Below are positions 7,270-13,922 of a stretch of 40,095 nucleotides of DNA, piece by piece. Position 1 is the stretch's first letter. Every line of letters begins with the position of its first letter. The stretch covers positions 1 through 40,095 of IMG/VR virus record IMGVR_UViG_3300032333_000327. One strand, written 5' to 3'. This stretch comes from a virus. Position numbers and translations under genes: made by a program. A model generated the notes under the pieces. That model made no database searches. It had not been told where the DNA came from and was given only the letters and a program-made list of their open reading frames with translations.

Positions 7270-8811
7270 TTACGTCATCCAGTTGCCGCTGCGCTCGTGC
7301 GAGCTTCTTGCGACTTTACGATAGGTGGGAACTACGGCGACCTGCGGAAGGCGAGCCACCGGATAGGCAAAGGTTATGGCAAGGGCGTCGGCTTTGTCAG
7401 GGGAGGCTACGCCGCGCTTTTTCATGGCGTCCTTGGCCTCGAGCATGATCGCACCGCTGCTTGTGACCTTGTAGCAGGGTCCGACAAGATCGTCGGCGAA
7501 GTGTCGGTCTTCTGCCGAATCCCCGCTTCCGATGCTCGCACCCTTCAGCCACTCTTTCATCATGCCCCACATCTCGCTCCGCTTGTTCCCCCAGGCCGCG
7601 TCGTCGGCTGCGGAGCCAAAGTTCACTCCGCGGACCCGGTAGCGCTGCTCCAGTAGGCGGTCAAGCACTCCGGCTCCCAACCCTCCCTCGTCCACGACCG
7701 TGAGGGCGGGGCTGAACTCTCCCATCGCCTCGATCACCTTCCCAACGACCTGCATTGTGTCGAGGCCTGAGTAGGAGCGGACGGCGAGTCGGTCCCGGCC
7801 TTGTCGAACCCAGATCACTGTCTTGTCACTTCCAAACCGAGCTACGTCGACTCCGATGATGACCGGGGCGCTTGGATCGTCGTACCTCCCGCGCTTGAGG
7901 GCAGCCTCCACCAGGTCCCGTCCGATGAACTGATCGTCGCCGACTGCGGGGAACTGGCCATAAACTTCGACACGAGCCTCGTAGCTGTCCTCTCCGTACT
8001 TCTTGATAATCCCCTCATAGACTGTCTTGTCAGTGCCCTCGACCGTCCGAGCGTCGATGTTGCGGGTCCGCCAGCTGTCTCGATCCCCGTGGAAGCACTC
8101 GAAGAATGCGCCGTTACCTTTCCGGGGATTGCTGAAGGCCAGCCAGTAACGGTCCGGAACGGGCTCGGTGAAGAAGCCCTCGGAGACTGTCCAGATTGCT
8201 GGCGGGATGCCACTCGCCTCGTCAAAAATCAGGAAGAGGCCGAGAGGGTTGTGCACCCCTGCATACGCGTCGGGATTCTCCTCACTCCACAGCTTCGCTT
8301 CAGCGTAGTAGTACTTCGTGCCACGCTGGAGGTCTTCCCGCACAAGTTTGTCGAACCACTTATGGGGCTTGATGGAGGTGGCCGACAGTTCGAACCAGTG
8401 GCGGTTAAGCAACAGGGAATGCCATTTCCCCATCTCGCCCCAGGTGACTGTGCGAAGTTGCGCCTCGGTGTTGGCACTGATCACCACAGTCCCGCCAATA
8501 CGGCAACTCATGAACCAGAAGGTCAGCCAGCAGACAAAGGCACTCTTGCCGATTCCGCGTCCGGAAGCCACTGCTTCCTTGTAGACTCGCATGGAGTCTT
8601 CGGCCTTGTCGAAATCGTGCTGCTGCATTGCCAGAATGTGCTCGTGCATGGCGATGAGCCCGTCTCGCTGCCACTTCCGCGGTCCACTAAACCGCTCGAG
8701 GGGCGTGCCTTTCTTGCCCCAGGGGAATGCATACAGCACGAACTCGAGAGGGTTGTCTGCCACCAGAGGGTCTAGGAGAGCACGCAGCAGCTCCTCATCA
8801 CCCTTGGCCAT
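7270..8811 (-). CDS. terL: Terminase large subunit
   Basis: This 513-residue packaging motor has an ATPase half and a nuclease half. Walker A is GRGIGKS (residues 84-90) and Walker B is LFLIFDEASGIP, with a coupling region soon after. The RNase H-like nuclease begins IIGVDVARFGSDKTV near residue 320, with a second acidic cluster VVDEGGLGAGVLDRL and a final aspartate near KADALAITFAYP. Its ATG overlaps the terS stop as TAATG. A P22/Sf6-type headful mechanism would fit the circularly closing contig, but this is inference. Confidence 0.95.
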   Translation of the reverse strand: MAKGDEELLRALLDPLVADNPLEFVLYAFPWGKKGTPLERFSGPRKWQRDGLIAMHEHILAMQQHDFDKAEDSMRVYKEAVASGRGIGKSAFVCWLTFWFMSCRIGGTVVISANTEAQLRTVTWGEMGKWHSLLLNRHWFELSATSIKPHKWFDKLVREDLQRGTKYYYAEAKLWSEENPDAYAGVHNPLGLFLIFDEASGIPPAIWTVSEGFFTEPVPDRYWLAFSNPRKGNGAFFECFHGDRDSWRTRNIDARTVEGTDKTVYEGIIKKYGEDSYEARVEVYGQFPAVGDDQFIGRDLVEAALKRGRYDDPSAPVIIGVDVARFGSDKTVIWVRQGRDRLAVRSYSGLDTMQVVGKVIEAMGEFSPALTVVDEGGLGAGVLDRLLEQRYRVRGVNFGSAADDAAWGNKRSEMWGMMKEWLKGASIGSGDSAEDRHFADDLVGPCYKVTSSGAIMLEAKDAMKKRGVASPDKADALAITFAYPVARLPQVAVVPTYRKVARSSHERSGNWMT

Positions 8812-9269
8812 TAGCCGGGGGCTCCGACAAGAGCCAGCCCACCATACCTCGCCTCTCGCCTCGCCTGGGCCTCCTCCAGCGCTCCTCTGAGGTCAATCCC
8901 GACATTCACCTGGGTCTGTGGAACCCCGAAACCGAGACTCTTCGCGCCGAGGTTCGCAGCCTGAAGCGCCAAGGCATCCGGCACCGAGCTCGCCGGTTGC
9001 GTCAGCTTCTCCATCAGGACCGCGAGACTCCTCTCCGTGACCGCCCGAAAGCGTTCCTCCATGTTCATCCGCAGCACCGGATCGACGATCTCGCTCTTCC
9101 GTTCCGCGAGCCTCGCCTTAAACGCATCGGAGGTCATAACTGTCGAGATCCAGCTCGGCGTGTACCCAAACCTTGCGGCGATCTCGTTCTGACTGATCTG
9201 CGGCTCGGCAATGATCATGTCAATAACGCCATCGTGCGTGTATCTGATCTTCGGGGGTCGTGCGGCCAT
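8811..9269 (-). CDS. terS: Terminase small subunit
   Basis: This 152-residue DNA-recognition subunit starts MAARPPKIRYTHDGVIDMII. I chose the ATG at 9269 because GGAG lies nine bases upstream. The frame is open as far as 9407 but earlier ATGs lack a ribosome site and the extra sequence is low-complexity. Residues 15-45 form a helix-turn-helix (ISQNEIAARFGYTPSWISTVM), followed by helices for oligomerisation. It is the first gene of the minus-strand late operon, next to the divergent control region. Confidence 0.88.
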   Translation of the reverse strand: MAARPPKIRYTHDGVIDMIIAEPQISQNEIAARFGYTPSWISTVMTSDAFKARLAERKSEIVDPVLRMNMEERFRAVTERSLAVLMEKLTQPASSVPDALALQAANLGAKSLGFGVPQTQVNVGIDLRGALEEAQARREARYGGLALVGAPG

Positions 9270-9399
9270 CTGGGAGGTCTCCGGGGAACTGGTAGGCGAT
9301 GCGACGGGGGCCATGCGCGCGCCCCACACCCCCATGATAGACCATGCCGGGGGGAATGCAAGAACTTTCTGCGGGGGATGCCGATCTCGCGGGGGATGC

Positions 9400-9430
9400 G
9401 TGTTCACGTTTCAATCCCATAACCTGTTCA
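9400..9430. promoter_or_regulatory. 31-bp dyad element, copy A
   Basis: This is one of four intergenic copies of GTGTTCrYGT, ten variable bases, then TAACGTGTTCA (this copy has TAACCTGTTCA). Inside it CACGTT and AACsTG are inverted, and GTGTTC is directly repeated with exactly 24-25 bases between. It lies 130 bp upstream of terS. The role is unknown; operator, promoter, replication or processing sites are all possible. Confidence 0.7.
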
Positions 9431-9472
9431 CCCCTTCCCCTCCCCTCACCCTAACCTGCACCTCCCCTCTCC

Positions 9473-9516
9473 CAACAAAAAAAAAAAGACCCAGGGCTGC
9501 AACAAAAAAAAAAGAC
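9473..9516. repeat. Tandem CAAC-poly(A)-GAC repeats
   Basis: Two copies of CAAC, an A run (11 then 10), then GAC, at 9473-9490 and 9500-9516. On the minus strand these are T runs within the terS leader region. No strong hairpin precedes them, so I do not call terminators. Bent DNA or an upstream promoter element is plausible. Confidence 0.6.
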
Positions 9517-9558
9517 GAGGGGCTACCCCATCCTAAGCACCGGTAGAAAAGCCCAGCC

Positions 9559-9577
9559 GGGGGGTGGGGTGGGGTGG
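9559..9577 (+). other. Possible G-quadruplex
   Basis: Runs of 6, 4, 4 and 2 G separated by single T residues on the plus strand. The pattern can fold as a quadruplex in single-stranded form. The opposite strand of 9431-9473 is also G-run-rich, so the control region has such tracts on both strands. Confidence 0.4.
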
Positions 9578-9616
9578 CTGCAGGCCCGCTTCTTGCTTGT
9601 GCCCCGACTAGCGCGC

Positions 9617-9697
9617 GCAGGCATGATGCTTGCTTGGGTGACAAAGCTGCGCCTCGAACGTGACGCTTTACGGCATGTAAGCAAGGGGCGTGCCTGC
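9617..9697. repeat. Imperfect 19-bp inverted repeat in control region
   Basis: The arms at 9617-9635 and 9679-9697 match at about 15 of 19 positions. They share GCAGGCA at the outer end and CTTGCTT at the inner end. The 43-base loop has no ORF. It could be a protein-binding site or a stem of an early transcript or small RNA. Confidence 0.55.
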
Positions 9698-9731
9698 AGC
9701 GTGGTGGATCAGGATGCAGCCATAAAGCGTG

Positions 9732-9737
9732 TATAAT
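9732..9737 (+). promoter_or_regulatory. Putative -10 element (TATAAT) for first early operon
   Basis: A perfect TATAAT about 100 bp before the first early ORF. No good TTGACA-like -35 is seen 16-18 bp upstream, so an activator or other contact would be needed. Kept as a candidate only. Confidence 0.4.
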
Positions 9738-9840
9738 CAATGGGTTAGGGGAATATGGGCAAGGAGCTGGGCAATGTGGCACGGCGCTTGCTAGGATAAG
9801 ACTGTACCATCCCGAACCATGACAAGAAAGGAAATGCACC

Positions 9841-9924
9841 ATGAGCTATTATTACCTATTCATTGGCTTTACCATCAGCCTTGTGCTGACCATCGCGGCG
9901 AACATCATAGCAGGATTGATCTAG
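9841..9924 (+). CDS. 27-aa single-span membrane peptide
   Basis: This short ORF reads MSYYYLFIGFTISLVLTI and ends in a hydrophobic AGLI. Almost the whole peptide is one membrane span. It has a very good ribosome site (AAGAAAGGAAATGCACC before ATG) and is the first gene of the early arm. Phages often place tiny membrane peptides at this position to alter the host envelope or block superinfection. No specific function can be assigned. An overlapping 43-codon ORF at 9819 lacks a ribosome site and I do not prefer it. Confidence 0.6.
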   Translation: MSYYYLFIGFTISLVLTIAANIIAGLI

Positions 9925-9936
9925 CAAGTCCCACTT

Positions 9937-9978
9937 ATAGGGTATTCTAGCCGAGTATCCTATTGGGGCGATTTGCCC
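9937..9978 (+). ncRNA. Structured 5' leader, copy 1 (two hairpins)
   Basis: An 11-bp stem (9937-9947 with 9953-9963, loop TAGCC) is followed by a GGGC/GCCC hairpin with a five-base loop (9966-9978), then AACACTAAAGG as ribosome site. Copy 2 before the next gene has the same architecture with paired base changes (A-T to G-C, T-A to C-G, T-A to G-C), which supports a conserved RNA fold. Confidence 0.6.
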
Positions 9979-9999
9979 GAACACTAAAGGAAAAGCACC

Positions 10000-10188
10000 A
10001 TGGAAACAGGAAAGCGCGTCGATTCATACACCGTTGTTATGATCGATCAAAACACTGGCGATACGCACCATTTCGCCGGTTGGGAAGTGGAAACACCGCA
10101 CAACGAAGCAGCAAGCGCCATTGAAGGCGTAATCCGAGTTGCGGGTCACGCTGACTTCACAATTAGCACAAGCTTCTTCACCGCCTAA
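10000..10188 (+). CDS. Small early protein, unknown function
   Basis: This 62-residue protein (METGKRVDSYTVVMIDQNTGDTHHF...) has a clean AAAGGAAAAGCACC ribosome site. It is likely a small alpha/beta protein with no signal peptide, membrane span or recognisable motif. It lies between two copies of the structured leader, in the first early operon, where phages usually place host-takeover genes. Confidence 0.75.
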   Translation: METGKRVDSYTVVMIDQNTGDTHHFAGWEVETPHNEAASAIEGVIRVAGHADFTISTSFFTA

Positions 10189-10203
10189 TCGCGAGTTCCA
10201 CTT

Positions 10204-10245
10204 GTAGGGCATGCTGACCGCGTGCCTTACGGGGGCGACTTGCCC
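10204..10245 (+). ncRNA. Structured 5' leader, copy 2
   Basis: An 11-bp stem (10204-10214 with 10220-10230, loop TGACC) is followed by a GGGC/GCCC hairpin (10233-10245) and AACTACTAAAAGG. It is the covarying partner of the leader at 9937-9978. Confidence 0.6.
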
Positions 10246-10267
10246 AACTACTAAAAGGGGTATCATC

Positions 10268-10798
10268 ATGGCAACGAAGAAAACTGAACGGACTATCACA
10301 ACGACCATCGCCGAAGATCATAGCGGTGTGACATTCGAAGTTGCGGGTCAGGGTAAGGTCGAAGTGTTGTTGGCGAACATGTCGCCGGAATCGCGCGTCT
10401 ATGCATCGCTATTCGGCCTGCAGCGCAAAGTGGTGAATGCCGCGGCACTAGATGCTGGTGCAACACCGGCCGAAAAGTTCGCCGCGATCAAGGCTGCAGC
10501 CGAAAGCCTGAACGGCGGTGGTGATTGGAACCGTGGTCGCGAAGGTGGCTCGAGTCGCATTGACATCGTGATCCTTGGCATTATGCGCCACTACGGGAAT
10601 ACACAGGAACAGGCTGAGGCAACGGTCGACAAGTATGCAGCCAAGAAGGGGATCACCCGCAAGGAAAGCTTGAAGCTGTGGGGTTCGACCGAACAGGTGG
10701 CGAAGGCCATTGTCGACATCAAGGCTGAACGGGCAGCTGCCGCGGCGAAGAATGCCGACGTCGATGCTGACGCGATGATGGATGAACTGGACGATTAA
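10268..10798 (+). CDS. Early protein, paralogue of the 14019 gene, with acidic DADAMMDEL tail
   Basis: This 176-residue soluble protein starts at MATKKTERT (AAAAGGGG upstream). It shares its overall plan with the protein at 14019-14693: a short beta-rich start, S/EQ-H/R-xYA, a central GGDWN motif (GSDDWN in the paralogue), a helical domain and an acidic C-terminal tail, here VDADAMMDELDD. The function is unknown. Such acidic end-tails often bind partner proteins, as in SSB, but that is an analogy. The paralogues sit in adjacent early transcription units. Confidence 0.8.
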   Translation: MATKKTERTITTTIAEDHSGVTFEVAGQGKVEVLLANMSPESRVYASLFGLQRKVVNAAALDAGATPAEKFAAIKAAAESLNGGGDWNRGREGGSSRIDIVILGIMRHYGNTQEQAEATVDKYAAKKGITRKESLKLWGSTEQVAKAIVDIKAERAAAAAKNADVDADAMMDELDD

Positions 10799-10813
10799 CA
10801 AGGCGAAGGGGGC

Positions 10814-10841
10814 CGGGCCGTTAGAGGAACGGCTCGCGCCC
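10814..10841 (+). ncRNA. Hairpin leader, related copy 3
   Basis: A 9-bp stem (10814-10822 with 10828-10836, loop AGAGG), enclosed by GGGC and GCCC, is followed by AACACGAAAGG. The ending GCCC-AAC-AC-AAAGG is shared with the leaders of the two preceding genes, though the hairpins are nested here and not tandem. Confidence 0.45.
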
Positions 10842-10859
10842 AACACGAAAGGAGCTATC

Positions 10860-11069
10860 ATGGCAACAAACGGGCGAATTACAGACAGCGCGGAATATGG
10901 GCGACACATCTCACTAACATGCGCGAATCATCCTGATCTTCGCTGGAGCACCAAGAATATCAGCCACATCGGCGCACGGTCAATTTTCTTCTGCCAACAG
11001 GCAGCGGATGAACGCGAATGCGATTGTCCGGCGAAAGACCTTAGGGTTGTGGAGGATCGTCCGCGTTAG
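10860..11069 (+). CDS. Small Cys-containing early protein
   Basis: This 69-residue protein starts MATNGRITDSAEYGRHISL, with AAAGGAG upstream. Cysteines in CANHPDLRW, FFCQQAADERECDC suggest a small metal-binding fold. The family is not recognised. It is the last gene before a strong terminator, so the first early operon is 9841-11069. Confidence 0.75.
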   Translation: MATNGRITDSAEYGRHISLTCANHPDLRWSTKNISHIGARSIFFCQQAADERECDCPAKDLRVVEDRPR

Positions 11070-11095
11070 TCGAACGGTTCGCGGTGAGGCAAAGG

Positions 11096-11120
11096 GCGCA
11101 GCCGAAGGGTTGCGCTTTTT
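11096..11120 (+). terminator. Rho-independent terminator
   Basis: An 8-bp GC-rich stem (11096-11103 with 11108-11115, one G-T pair) with GAAG loop is followed by five T. It lies 27 bases after the stop of the 69-aa gene and ends the first early operon. Confidence 0.85.
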
Positions 11121-11257
11121 GTCGTTTGGTTGGGCGAATTGGGCGGTCGTGGCGTGGCGTGGATGTCGCGTGGCGGGGGTAGGATCGTCGCGTGTGGCGT
11201 TTTCGTGACCGAGCCTAGGGGGTAGCATGGCCGGGGCAAAACAAATTGATTGTAGGG
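11121..11257. other. G-rich repeat tract in origin region
   Basis: This stretch has no gene. It carries repeated CGTGGCG/CGCGTGGCG units (for example at 11148-11166 and 11188-11200) on a strongly G-rich plus strand. It could be an iteron-like array next to the inverted repeats that follow. Confidence 0.4.
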
Positions 11258-11435
11258 GCAGCACAACAACAATGCTACAACAACATCAAGAGGGGGTCTC
11301 TAAATCCGCGTGAAAAGGGGGGTGTTTATTAGTGTATTACTACATTATTTTTTTCTAATATAGAATGATCAACCCCCCCTTCCAAACCGGAATAGACGGG
11401 GGGTCATGATGTTGTTGTAGTGTTGTTGTGGCAGC
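11258..11435. other. Candidate replication origin: nested inverted repeats around AT-rich core
   Basis: The outer arms (11258-11290 and 11407-11435) are inverted copies rich in CAACAACA/TGTTGTTG and both contain GATGTTGTTGTAG. Inside them G6 (11317-11322) and C7 (11373-11379) form a second inverted pair. The core at 11323-11370 is by far the most AT-rich stretch of the genome. There is no ORF. A duplex-opening core flanked by repeats is typical of phage origins. A transcription control site for the HTH gene at 11617 is the alternative. Confidence 0.55.
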
Positions 11436-11552
11436 AACCCGACGCGCCCGACGCACCCCATTGTCATAGGATGTTGGGGCAACGGGGCGTGGATTAGACG
11501 AACGGGATAACGGGGCACGTAACCCATTGATTTGACGGGGGAAAAGAATTCC

Positions 11553-11580
11553 TTGCGTTGTTGTTGTAATGCCCTATAAT
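11553..11580 (+). promoter_or_regulatory. Host-type promoter for second early operon
   Basis: TTGCGT, a 16-bp spacer and a perfect TATAAT at 11575-11580. The spacer holds another TTGTTGTTGTA copy of the repeat in the adjacent origin-like region, which could be an operator. It lies 37 bp before the HTH gene. Confidence 0.65.
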
Positions 11581-11616
11581 GAACGTATCAACCCGGAATC
11601 GACAAGGAGCAGCAGC

Positions 11617-11862
11617 ATGGCAACAAAACTATCTGACCGAGAAGTGCTGGCGATCCGGCAAAGCCTGGCAAATGGTGTGACGAGGAAGGCGCTGCAGGAG
11701 ATGTATGATGTGTCGCTGGAGACGATCGCGAGGATCGCGAGAGGAGATACACGGGCAGGGGTTATGAAAGTGGATGTGAAGAGGGAGGAAAGGCTGGACG
11801 CGGAAATTGCCGCGAGTGCGGAAAGGCTGCTAGGGATGCTGGAAGGGGCGGGGAAAGATTGA
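11617..11862 (+). CDS. Small helix-turn-helix regulator
   Basis: This 81-residue protein starts at MATKLSDREVLAIRQ. I prefer it to the upstream in-frame ATG at 11569 because that ATG overlaps the promoter, and AAGGAG lies before 11617. Residues 5-40 form a helix-turn-helix of resolvase or sigma-like type (REVLAIRQSLANGVTRKALQEMYDVS...TIARIARG). A charged helix follows. It is the first gene after the origin-like region and its promoter, so autoregulation through the TGTTGTTG repeats is plausible. It could be a repressor, but no lysogeny genes are seen. Confidence 0.8.
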   Translation: MATKLSDREVLAIRQSLANGVTRKALQEMYDVSLETIARIARGDTRAGVMKVDVKREERLDAEIAASAERLLGMLEGAGKD

Positions 11863-11913
11863 TGTGGTAACGGGTTTTGTAGTCTAACGTAACGAAAGGG
11901 GAAGGAGCAAGAA

Positions 11914-12090
11914 ATGGGTACGAAAAAAGCAGGAAAGAAGGTATGGCATTTTCAAGTTTCGGTGAAAAACGAATCCACGAAGTTATCCGAGGAACACTGG
12001 ATACCTGTTCGACTGTGTCCAGCGGCGCAGTGGCGAGAAGGGCCGTTGGAATACACGGTGCTGACAGACGTAGAGCCGAAGTTGGCGTAG
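11914..12090 (+). CDS. Small basic early protein, 58 aa
   Basis: The ORF reads MGTKKAGKKVWHFQVSVKNE and ends LTDVEPKLA. AAGGAG lies just upstream. The N-terminus is basic and the rest is beta-like. Spacing and ribosome site match neighbouring genes, so it is probably real. No family recognised. Confidence 0.65.
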   Translation: MGTKKAGKKVWHFQVSVKNESTKLSEEHWIPVRLCPAAQWREGPLEYTVLTDVEPKLA

Positions 12091-12121
12091 GATTGCTTGA
12101 CGAGAGATGGAGGAAAAGGAA

Positions 12122-12268
12122 ATGATCCAACGGAATAGGCAAGCGGGAAGCATCGAGGAGGGTCTCGTCGGCTTTCGCATCGTGTGCGGAGTGCTGATCC
12201 TGTGGCTGCTCGCGGACTGGATCGGGGAGCTGGTGGCACGGGTCGTGGAACTGGGAATTGCACACTAG
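12122..12268 (+). CDS. 48-aa single-span membrane protein
   Basis: MIQRNRQAGSIEEGLVGF is followed by a hydrophobic span (VCGVLILWLLADWI) and a short amphipathic tail. AGGAAAAGGAA precedes ATG 12122. An in-frame ATG at 12107 is possible but lies within that ribosome site. A charged N-terminus plus one span fits an inner-membrane peptide such as a holin-like or superinfection-exclusion protein. Function unknown. Confidence 0.6.
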   Translation: MIQRNRQAGSIEEGLVGFRIVCGVLILWLLADWIGELVARVVELGIAH

Positions 12269-12297
12269 CGCGTAAGGTTTCGGGGAACTGTCGAAAA

Positions 12298-12411
12298 ATG
12301 CCCGGTAACAATGGAAACAAGTCCGGGGAAGAAAAGCAAGGCTACCGACGGCAGACCCCTCACGAACACCGAGAACGGTGGAAAAGGAGAAAAGGAAATG
12401 ACACGAACTGA
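12298..12411 (+). CDS. Possible 37-aa basic peptide
   Basis: MPGNNGNKSGEEKQGYRRQ continues with many H, R and K. The ribosome site is weak and the ORF overlaps the start of the next gene by 14 bases in another frame. I list it as a possible leader peptide only. Confidence 0.25.
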   Translation: MPGNNGNKSGEEKQGYRRQTPHEHRERWKRRKGNDTN

Positions 12412-12970
12412 ACAGGGCGCAACGCCTCAAGCTCTAGCCGCAGTCCGGGCGGGGAAATCACTGGCCCAGTGGGGGGACTACGCAACGACGAGGTTTTTGC
12501 GCAGGCGTGAAGTGCCGTTCCGCATGTTCGCAGAGGTGCTACGGGTGGAGGAGGTGCTCGCAGCGCGCAGGCCGACGATCAGGGACATCGCGATTGAGGC
12601 GCTGGAACGGCTCCAGCACAAAGGACCGGTGATGCCGAATAGTGGGATTTGCTACAATCTCGAGCGGATTGTGAAACAACAGCATCCAGGCATGTCGAAA
12701 GCCGCAAACCGGATGTACGACGTAGTCTCCGGGCTTTGCGTTGGATGGAGAGGGTTGAATGAAGAGAGCTCATTCCCAATTAGTCGAGTACTGGAAAGCA
12801 GCTGGGAATTTCAAGAACAGACAGACGAAGAACAGTCTCCAGTGTGGAACGGGGTACTCGGCCAGCTTCGACGGGAACTCGTCGCACATCTGCTCAAGCG
12901 CCTCAAGGCCGGGCATATGACGTATTATACGAGCTGGCTGGATGACTCGGCGAACGAGGTGGTGAGATGA
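12398..12970 (+). CDS. Hypothetical helical early protein, 190 aa
   Basis: It starts MTRTEQGATPQALAAVRAG after GGAAAAGGAGAAAAGG. The sequence is mostly helical and charged (REVPFRMFAEVLRVEEVLAARRPTI..., LERLQHKGPVMP..., RRELVAHLLKRLKAGHMTYY). No enzyme motif is recognised. It overlaps the next gene as ATGA, starting a chain of coupled genes to 13914. Confidence 0.7.
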   Translation: MTRTEQGATPQALAAVRAGKSLAQWGDYATTRFLRRREVPFRMFAEVLRVEEVLAARRPTIRDIAIEALERLQHKGPVMPNSGICYNLERIVKQQHPGMSKAANRMYDVVSGLCVGWRGLNEESSFPISRVLESSWEFQEQTDEEQSPVWNGVLGQLRRELVAHLLKRLKAGHMTYYTSWLDDSANEVVR

Positions 12971-13188
12971 AGAAGCTGCGAGAAGGTCAGCAAGTTGTGT
13001 TCATGCCGAACGGAGCGAGCTGCGTAGTCGAGTCCGTGCAACATGATGGGCTGGTCGGGAAGCTGCGGAAGGGACGGGAGAGCCTCACGGCCTTCGCGGA
13101 AGAGTGTCGAGGGGTCGAGGAAGCACCAGCGTTGGACGAACTCCTCGGAGTCGAGCAGGTGCCACTGCACTGGAAGCTACGGGGATGA
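12967..13188 (+). CDS. Small beta-rich early protein, 73 aa
   Basis: MKKLREGQQVVFMPNGASCVVESVQHDGLVGKL resembles a short SH3-like barrel (a hydrophobic strand pattern around a V-V-F-M-P turn). It is also roughly like the start of the 16902 protein (VGQQVVRNDGFLGHVVS). It overlaps both neighbours as ATGA. The shared xxGQQVV start may mark a common small fold. Confidence 0.7.
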   Translation: MKKLREGQQVVFMPNGASCVVESVQHDGLVGKLRKGRESLTAFAEECRGVEEAPALDELLGVEQVPLHWKLRG

Positions 13189-13382
13189 AACAATACACAG
13201 AAAGGGAAATTGACGCCGCAGCTCAAGACGATGATGGATTCTGCCTGGCATGTCACGCGCAGCAGTCCATGACTGAGCGCAGGCTCCTCCTCGGTCTGTG
13301 CGAACACTGCGGGGAGTACGAGGTCGTGAGCGGGGAATTAGTTGCTGCAATATTGCAGCTTGTGAATATGGAAGGAGATTGA
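13185..13382 (+). CDS. Zinc-ribbon-like small protein, 65 aa
   Basis: MKQYTEREIDAAAQDDDGF is followed by CLACH and CEHCG, a four-cysteine ribbon spaced about 20 residues apart. The start is ATG 13185, overlapping the previous TGA. This is the first of several zinc-ribbon proteins in this arm. Possible roles are nucleic-acid or RNA polymerase binding. Confidence 0.75.
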   Translation: MKQYTEREIDAAAQDDDGFCLACHAQQSMTERRLLLGLCEHCGEYEVVSGELVAAILQLVNMEGD

Positions 13383-13383
13383 G

Positions 13384-13914
13384 ATGACGACGAGAAGCAA
13401 TTCATGTGAGCATCTGTGGAGTATGATAACACCCTGTCCGATGTGTGCGCAGACGAAGGTCTTCAAAGAAGGACTGCCCGTGGCGAGGAACCCCAACGAG
13501 GTGATCAGAGAGAACCGAGCAATTCGAGAGCAAAATACGGAGCGGGGAAAACTTCTCGAGCAGCTCCACGGGGAAAACAGGGCACTCCGGGAGCGGAACG
13601 AGGAGCTCGGAAAACTCCTCGACCAGCTCCGCGAGGATCGGCAAACTGCGGTGCTCGAACGAGACGGATTGTCCGAGGAAGTCCGAAGGCTCGCGGACAA
13701 GCTGGCCGGGGTCGAGGTCGAACGGGAGACGCTCCGCCGGGAACTTATCGACCAAGCGGCACTCTATCGACAAATACAGTATGCGTATCGCGTGGATGAA
13801 CTCCGGCTCAGAGTCATGAGGGCAGCACTCGAAGGGAACTCGCTCCGGGAAGCCTTCACGAGCGAGGCGGTGCTGGGCAGGGCTCCGCTAGGAGACATAA
13901 TGAAAAAAGAGTGA
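13384..13914 (+). CDS. Coiled-coil protein with N-terminal CxxC, 176 aa
   Basis: AAGGAG precedes MTTRSNSCEHLWSMITPCPMC. The Cys-rich start (C-x11-C-x2-C) may bind metal. Residues 40-140 form a long heptad-like coil (ENRAIREQNTERGKLLEQL, ENRALRERNEELGKLLDQL). The coil contains two near-repeats, ENRA-RE-N-E-GKLL-QL, so it grew by internal duplication. Its C-terminus is helical. Probably an oligomeric adaptor. Function unknown. Confidence 0.75.
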   Translation: MTTRSNSCEHLWSMITPCPMCAQTKVFKEGLPVARNPNEVIRENRAIREQNTERGKLLEQLHGENRALRERNEELGKLLDQLREDRQTAVLERDGLSEEVRRLADKLAGVEVERETLRRELIDQAALYRQIQYAYRVDELRLRVMRAALEGNSLREAFTSEAVLGRAPLGDIMKKE

Positions 13915-13922
13915 TCGAAGTC

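Larger units (their letters stand above)
9270..9840. promoter_or_regulatory. Divergent control region between late (-) and early (+) arms
   Basis: No convincing gene lies in these 571 bases. From left to right the region holds dyad element A (9400), a long pyrimidine tract (9431-9473), two CAAC-polyA-GAC repeats (9473 and 9500), a four-run G tract (9559), a 19-base imperfect inverted repeat (9617/9679) and a TATAAT hexamer (9732). Promoters for both arms should be here. Only the TATAAT is a fair match to a host -10 element. A packaging start site for TerS is also likely nearby. Confidence 0.6.

Noticed and set aside
7801-8775. 324-codon plus-strand frame opposite terL
   Set aside because: The terL motifs on the minus strand are beyond doubt and this frame has no start signal or family match.
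9270-9407. Longer terS starting at 9407
   Set aside because: Extra residues are low-complexity, would overlap dyad element A, and only 9269 has a ribosome site.
9473-9516. Poly-T tracts (minus strand) as terminators
   Set aside because: The only stem next to them is GGGG-TAG-CCCC, too short, and a terminator there would lie upstream of terS with nothing to end.
9411-9842. 143-codon minus-strand frame in the control region
   Set aside because: Low-complexity translation from poly-T and pyrimidine tracts, no ribosome site, and it runs opposite the early leader.
11569-11616. Upstream ATG (11569) as start of the HTH gene
   Set aside because: It lies across the -10 element; the ATG at 11617 has AAGGAG at the right distance.
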